Source of the DNA: Isoetes taiwanensis
Lineage: Eukaryota > Streptophyta > Lycopodiopsida > Isoetales > Isoetaceae
DNA length: 64,000 bases
NCBI GenBank assembly: GCA_021234155.1
Contig: JAJEKV010000431.1
Location: 62,001-126,000 of the forward strand
Direction of reading: 5' to 3'
Part shown: positions 59,701 to 64,000 of the stretch, one piece after another
Position numbering within the stretch: position 1 is the stretch's first letter
Layout of the letters: each line of letters opens with the position of its first letter
Made by a program: the position numbers and the translations under genes
The notes under the pieces: model-generated
Databases searched by the model: none
Told to the model about the DNA's origin: nothing
What the model saw: the letters and a program-made list of their open reading frames with translations, nothing else

Positions 59701-61720
59701 GAATGTTACAATTTCTCCCATCGCGGCTGTTTTAGAGGCACCCTTCTTTTGTAATGAAGGAAATGGAGATATCGTGCAACATGCACTTTGGAAGAACATA
59801 ATTTCCACTTCATGGAACGATCTGAAGAGGAAATATACCTCATAATATCCTTAAATGATGTTTTCTCAGTGGCAATTTCGGATGCCACGGTTCCAAAAGC
59901 TGCGCTATACAATCCCGCCCCGAATATTGAAGCAAAATTTTTGAATCACATGTAAAGTTGGCCTACATGACAAAACTATAGAATCATAATCCTTACAGGC
60001 GCCCTTCTTGGAAGCCATGGTCCCCAAGATAACTTGTCGGGTTCTCGATAAAACGTTCACACAAATATGAACATTATAATTGGATGTGCCTAGATAAACG
60101 AAAAGCTGCATAAATGGAAAATATTCCATCTTAGCGGGGAGTTCTCACGTGTTACCAAGAATAATTGGCACTTGCAAAATAAAGGATATAAATGACTTAA
60201 GGACCATAGGCGACATTCTCATTCACTTAGACAATGCAAACTGTTTTTAATTATCTCAAATGACGAAGAGCTTGCCCCATTTTTATGCACAAACTGTTTC
60301 AATATCACAGCCCCAAAGAGCTTACACCATTCTTATCGATCGCAAGATTTTCTCCAAGAGGGTGGAAATGTTCCAAGTACCATCCGTGCAAACAACTCGC
60401 CATAGGATCTTTTTCATGCTTCATGCATGCTTCACCACGTGAGCCATGGATGTTGTCAAACTCGCATGAAAACCCATGGAGTCCAATATCGATTAAGCCA
60501 CGGATCCATTTGGGCGAAATAACATGTGCTATGCATCATACCCAAATGTTTTCCCCTTACAGTGAAATGATTCTCGCATTAATCTGAAGCGAGAGATAGT
60601 AATCATTTTTGGAAACCAACCGCTAAAAATATCAAGCGAAAAGAGGGCGTAGAAAAACCTTAGGTTGGGATTACGTTTCACACCATGTCGCTTTATCCTT
60701 TGAGATAGCAAGAACCAAAGAAATATTCGAAGCTTCGTAAGACACTTCCACCACAAAGAATGTACGTGAGTGTAACTGCAAATTCAGCCCAACCAGGTCA
60801 ATTGCAAACCCCTGGACGCCGGAAGAGTTGCCATAGTAGAATAAACCTTGACGTAGACATGCCACAACAATTGACTGTTGAACCAATTCTTGATCCGTTG
60901 GAAGTTGCAAAACCGGGGATTATTGACTTTGTTTTCATGTTATCCTCGATCATGTTAAATTCAGATTTTAACCAATCTACCCTAGAAGTTTTGCCTAGTT
61001 GCATCTTGTGTAGATAGACACTACAATGTAAAATCTCACGCCTAGCTTCAAGGGAGAAATTACAAATAACGCTGATGATCAACATGCAACAAAGCTTTTG
61101 TCCATGACATCCTGAAAAGCCCATCCTGATTTTCTGCGAGTAAAGAATACGGTTCATAATAATGTGCATGACAAAATGAATGCAAGAATTAAACTAATAT
61201 AAACACCTTGCAGAGCAGATCAAAAACAGGTTACTCATCCTACTAGGATGCACCAGCCTATGATTACTATCAAAGCTAAACCACAGAGAACGCACAGACA
61301 GGAGAACGCAAATGATCAGAAAATGAATTACAGGTCTGCACGAATCTATATAGAAAGTAATATCAAACATGCAGCGACAACGAATTTCTGGCATTGTAAA
61401 GTATAACCTTATAAATGTCACCTGGATCAATTGAAATTGACAGAATCAAACTCCACCAACAGACTACATGCAACCTCAAGATTCAATCATCGTAAGACTA
61501 CAGAGCAAGAACAAGTAAAATGCAATACAGACCTATAAATGAAGGTATATATTTAGACAACACAACAATGTAGGAAACCTCTGTCAATGTGTGGCGCCAG
61601 CAATCCGCCATAGCCTCATAGCCAACAGAAAAAAAATCACTCCAAGTTTGCTTGAAGAAGGCTCAGCTCCGGCGACCTGTTTTCTTAAGGAGAGGCGGCC
61701 AGTGTGGTCGGATTAGCTTT
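53704..61720. other. Gene-poor interval
   Basis: Only short, unrelated ORFs. 54540-54800 belongs to the 'ggccgagatcaa' repeat family with a TA edge ('acaagtctttgtactatt'). The remainder (55-61 kb) gave no recognisable exon chain or domain on either strand. Confidence 0.4.
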
Positions 61721-61760
61721 GACCAGGCTCGGCTACTTGCGTATCAACATGCCGGAATCA

Positions 61761-61884
61761 TAACTTCAATCGATGGTCCAGATGAAATGCCTCAATTTCA
61801 AGGGCCAAGATTAAAAGCCCCAAAACTTCAATCGATGGTCCAGATGAAATGCCCCAATTTCAAGGGTCGAGATTAAAAGCCCCA
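61761..61884 (+). repeat. Tandem duplication, 61-bp unit
   Basis: Two adjacent copies share 'acttcaatcgatggtcc', 'agatgaaatgcc' and 'agattaaaagcccc'. They lead directly into the repeat edge at 61900-62050. Confidence 0.8.
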
Positions 61885-62420
61885 AATCAGGGGGCTGCCT
61901 GGGGTGATTCGAGGTGTCACCATCTGCACCGTCCATCTCAGAGATGGACGGCCGAGATCAATCTCTACCAACATGTTGGTAGAGCTCATATAATTGTATA
62001 TATATGAGTGATAACAGATATATATATACAAGTATTTGTACCATGAGGGAGTGTATGAAGTCGAATGTACGCACATTAGAAAGTATAACCCAAGTTTTGC
62101 CAACATTCTATTAAGACTGTCCAATATTCTAAAAACATCCCTAGATCCCTGTCATTTCTCGTAGATTCCCTAAAATTCTACAAAGTTTCTCTTGGATTTC
62201 CTAAGATCCTACAAAGATTCCACATTATTCTACAGGGATTCACATGAATTTGTTTAAGAATCCCTAGATTCCCTTAAGATTCCCCTATATCCCCTTAGAT
62301 TCCCTAAGGTTCCTTAAGAATACCCCCGTGATTCTCATAAGATTCCCCTATGTTCCCAAAGATTCTCCCAAGGTTCCTTAGATTCTTTTTTAGACTCTAT
62401 GAAGATTCCCCTAGTGCGAG
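61885..62420 (+). repeat. TA-edged repeat followed by AGATTCC-type minisatellite
   Basis: Contains ATATAATTGTATATATAT and 'acaagtatttgtaccatgaggg', then about 300 bp of variants of 'gattccctaag'. It matches the organisation at 42134-42460 and 63800-64000. Confidence 0.65.
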
Positions 62421-62554
62421 AGTTTTTTAGCGGACGCTCATGGAGTCTTGAAGCTAGAACTTCAGAGAGAAGAAGGAGAGGAATAATTTTCCAAAGATTC
62501 TAGGCCCTTAGTTTAGAAAAAAAAAAAAAAGGTGTTGGAAGGAAAACCAAATAG

Positions 62555-62820
62555 GTTGCCACGTAGTTCACATGACATCAAGCTCGTCCTCATGGTTAAA
62601 GATCGAAAGAAAACATGAAAAGAAAGCAAAATATAGCTTTGCCACGTTCCACATTAAGGTTTTTCTATAATAAAAGGCAAAAAATGTTGCCATGTAGTTA
62701 CATCAAGCTCGTCCTCATGGTTAAAGTTTGAAAGAAAACTTGAAAAGAAAGCAAGATATGGCTTGCCACGTTTCACATTAAGATTTTTATATTCCATATT
62801 AAAAGGCAAAAAATGCATAA
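62555..62820 (+). repeat. Diverged tandem duplication, about 130 bp unit
   Basis: Two copies contain 'atcaagctcgtcctcatgg' and 'gaaaagaaagca', then 'ttgccacgtt.cacattaag'. No coding potential. Confidence 0.75.
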
Positions 62821-63802
62821 ATTAATTACAATGCCACCTCAAAATCTATATATTAAATATAGATAAGATATGGTGGCAAATAAATGCACATGCCACCTCA
62901 ACTAACACCTCATGATTACAATAAATGCTTGCATGCGCATGTATGCCACCTAACCACATGCATAGGAACTTCCTCTCTTATAGTTTGAACGATCCAGATT
63001 TCACCTTCCCCCATCTAACGGCCCATGTGCATGGTGCATGGCCCATGCATGTATGTGCATATGTATGCATGTGCACATCGTGCCCATCCATGCATCACAT
63101 GAGGTGGAATTATAACAACCCTTGATTTTGTCATTTGACGACTAGGATCAATCTCTATGAATATGACCCATGGGATGACAAAATCACACATCGATCACGC
63201 TGGCTCCAAATGCGACAAAATAGTGCCAAAGCACCACTCCTTAGAAAGGTCTCGACGAGAGAAATCCAATGGCGTAGGCCCCACCTTCATCCGACCCCTC
63301 TCGCAAGCTACGGACGCCTTCAAGACGATTAAGCGGAAGGAAGCTTCCTAGAAAGTCCATTCATAAATACTTTGCCACCTCACTACCTTTTTATTAATGA
63401 GGGGTGCCTTTTTATTAATGAGGGTGCCACCTCACCTCCTTTAAAAAAAAAAAAAAATCAATTTAATATTAAAAGTTAATGGCTAGGATTTATGCTCACC
63501 TTTTAATCTAACGGTTGAGATCCGGCCAGACCAACTTTTTTTTTGGCACCTTCCTTGCGGCTTCTTCACAAAAATCAAGGGCTAGGATTTATTCTCCCTT
63601 TTGATCCAACGGTTTGGGGATGTGGTGCATGCCCCCATGCATGCCCATGCATGCCCATCATGGCCATCCATGCACCTCAATGAGGTGGCATTATCCCGCC
63701 TTTCATTTCATTGGATTGGGACGGTGGGATGAATCTCTATGAACATGGGCATGGGATGACAAAACACACATCTAATACGTGTATATATATTAGTGATATA
63801 TA
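62821..63802. repeat. Non-coding repeat with 'catgcatgcccatgcatgc' runs
   Basis: Repeated CATGCATG/CCATGCATG phrases and 'gaggtgg', 'gccacctca' motifs occur here, related to 10086-10300 and 54600-54700. No gene was recognised. Confidence 0.5.
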
Positions 63803-64000
63803 TACAAGAAAATTAGCACGTCCTACGGTGCATGTTCCAACGGTCCAAGTTCCAATTTTAGCATGTTCCTACAGTGCAAGTTGAAATTCTCTTGGATTTG
63901 ATGTTGTAGATTCCCCTTTAATTCCATGATATTCCTCGCTTAGATTATATGAAGATTCCTTTGGTTCTCCAAGAATCCATTAGATTTTGATCCTATCAAG
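63803..64000 (+). repeat. Second copy of the 42134-42335 repeat, cut by window end
   Basis: Apart from isolated changes (for example 'caacggtccaag' against 'caagggtgcaag'), this matches 42134-42335 and continues off the window. Confidence 0.85.

Overview
The window is a gene-poor stretch of a land-plant nuclear genome. Evidence: short exons with GT/AG introns, an exon almost identical in wording to plant CCR4-type deadenylases, a decayed S-domain-type receptor kinase, MULE-type MITEs and abundant TA-rich repeats. The repeat load and the presence of Penelope-like elements (PLEs) suggest a large-genome lineage such as a fern, lycophyte or gymnosperm; that is inference.

Layout. 1-10.05 kb: a head-to-tail tandem array of a 4.6 kb, apparently non-coding element (minus orientation), with (TA)n at each junction. 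10.05-18.8 kb: scattered repeats, one MULE MITE (11867-12316) and the last two exons of an unrecognised minus-strand gene (16429-16717). 18.88 kb: another fragment ending in a PLE-like 3' structure. 19.4-26.63 kb: an inverted (palindromic) array of about 18 units of roughly 340 bp with tRNA-like A and B boxes, interrupted by a 1.3 kb insertion with 476-bp direct repeats around a 95-codon ORF. 27.28-27.42 kb: (TA)n. 27.42-42.13 kb: PLE block, all minus strand: an old 5'-truncated copy C (27422-30174), copy A lacking most of its RT (30177-35165) and copy B with a long uninterrupted RT exon (35177-42133). 42.1-44.8 kb: TA/AGATTCC-type repeats. 44.86-48.4 kb: host genes: CCR4-like exons (minus), a receptor-kinase pseudogene (plus) and an unrecognised coiled-coil gene of small exons (minus). 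48.4-64 kb: mostly repeats, including a second MULE MITE (53264-53694).

The most interesting signal is in the PLE block and the 4.6 kb array. The PLE has introns, a cysteine-rich first exon, a ~545-codon ORF1 exon and an RT whose start codon overlaps the end of ORF1 in another frame and then splices. No GIY-YIG nuclease is visible. Two RNA folds lying in PLE introns (about 91 and 131 nt), and a 3'-terminal pseudoknot, recur in the 4.6 kb array in the same order and orientation. Several of their helices are kept although the sequences differ. I infer that the 4.6 kb array is a non-autonomous, RNA-only relative of the PLE.

A caution on sequence quality: copies differ mainly at CAG/CTG/CCGG triplets, often by small indels, in 1-10 kb, the 19-26 kb array and 39.4-41.6 kb. 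This looks like base-calling error at methylated CHG sites, so broken frames in those stretches may not be real.
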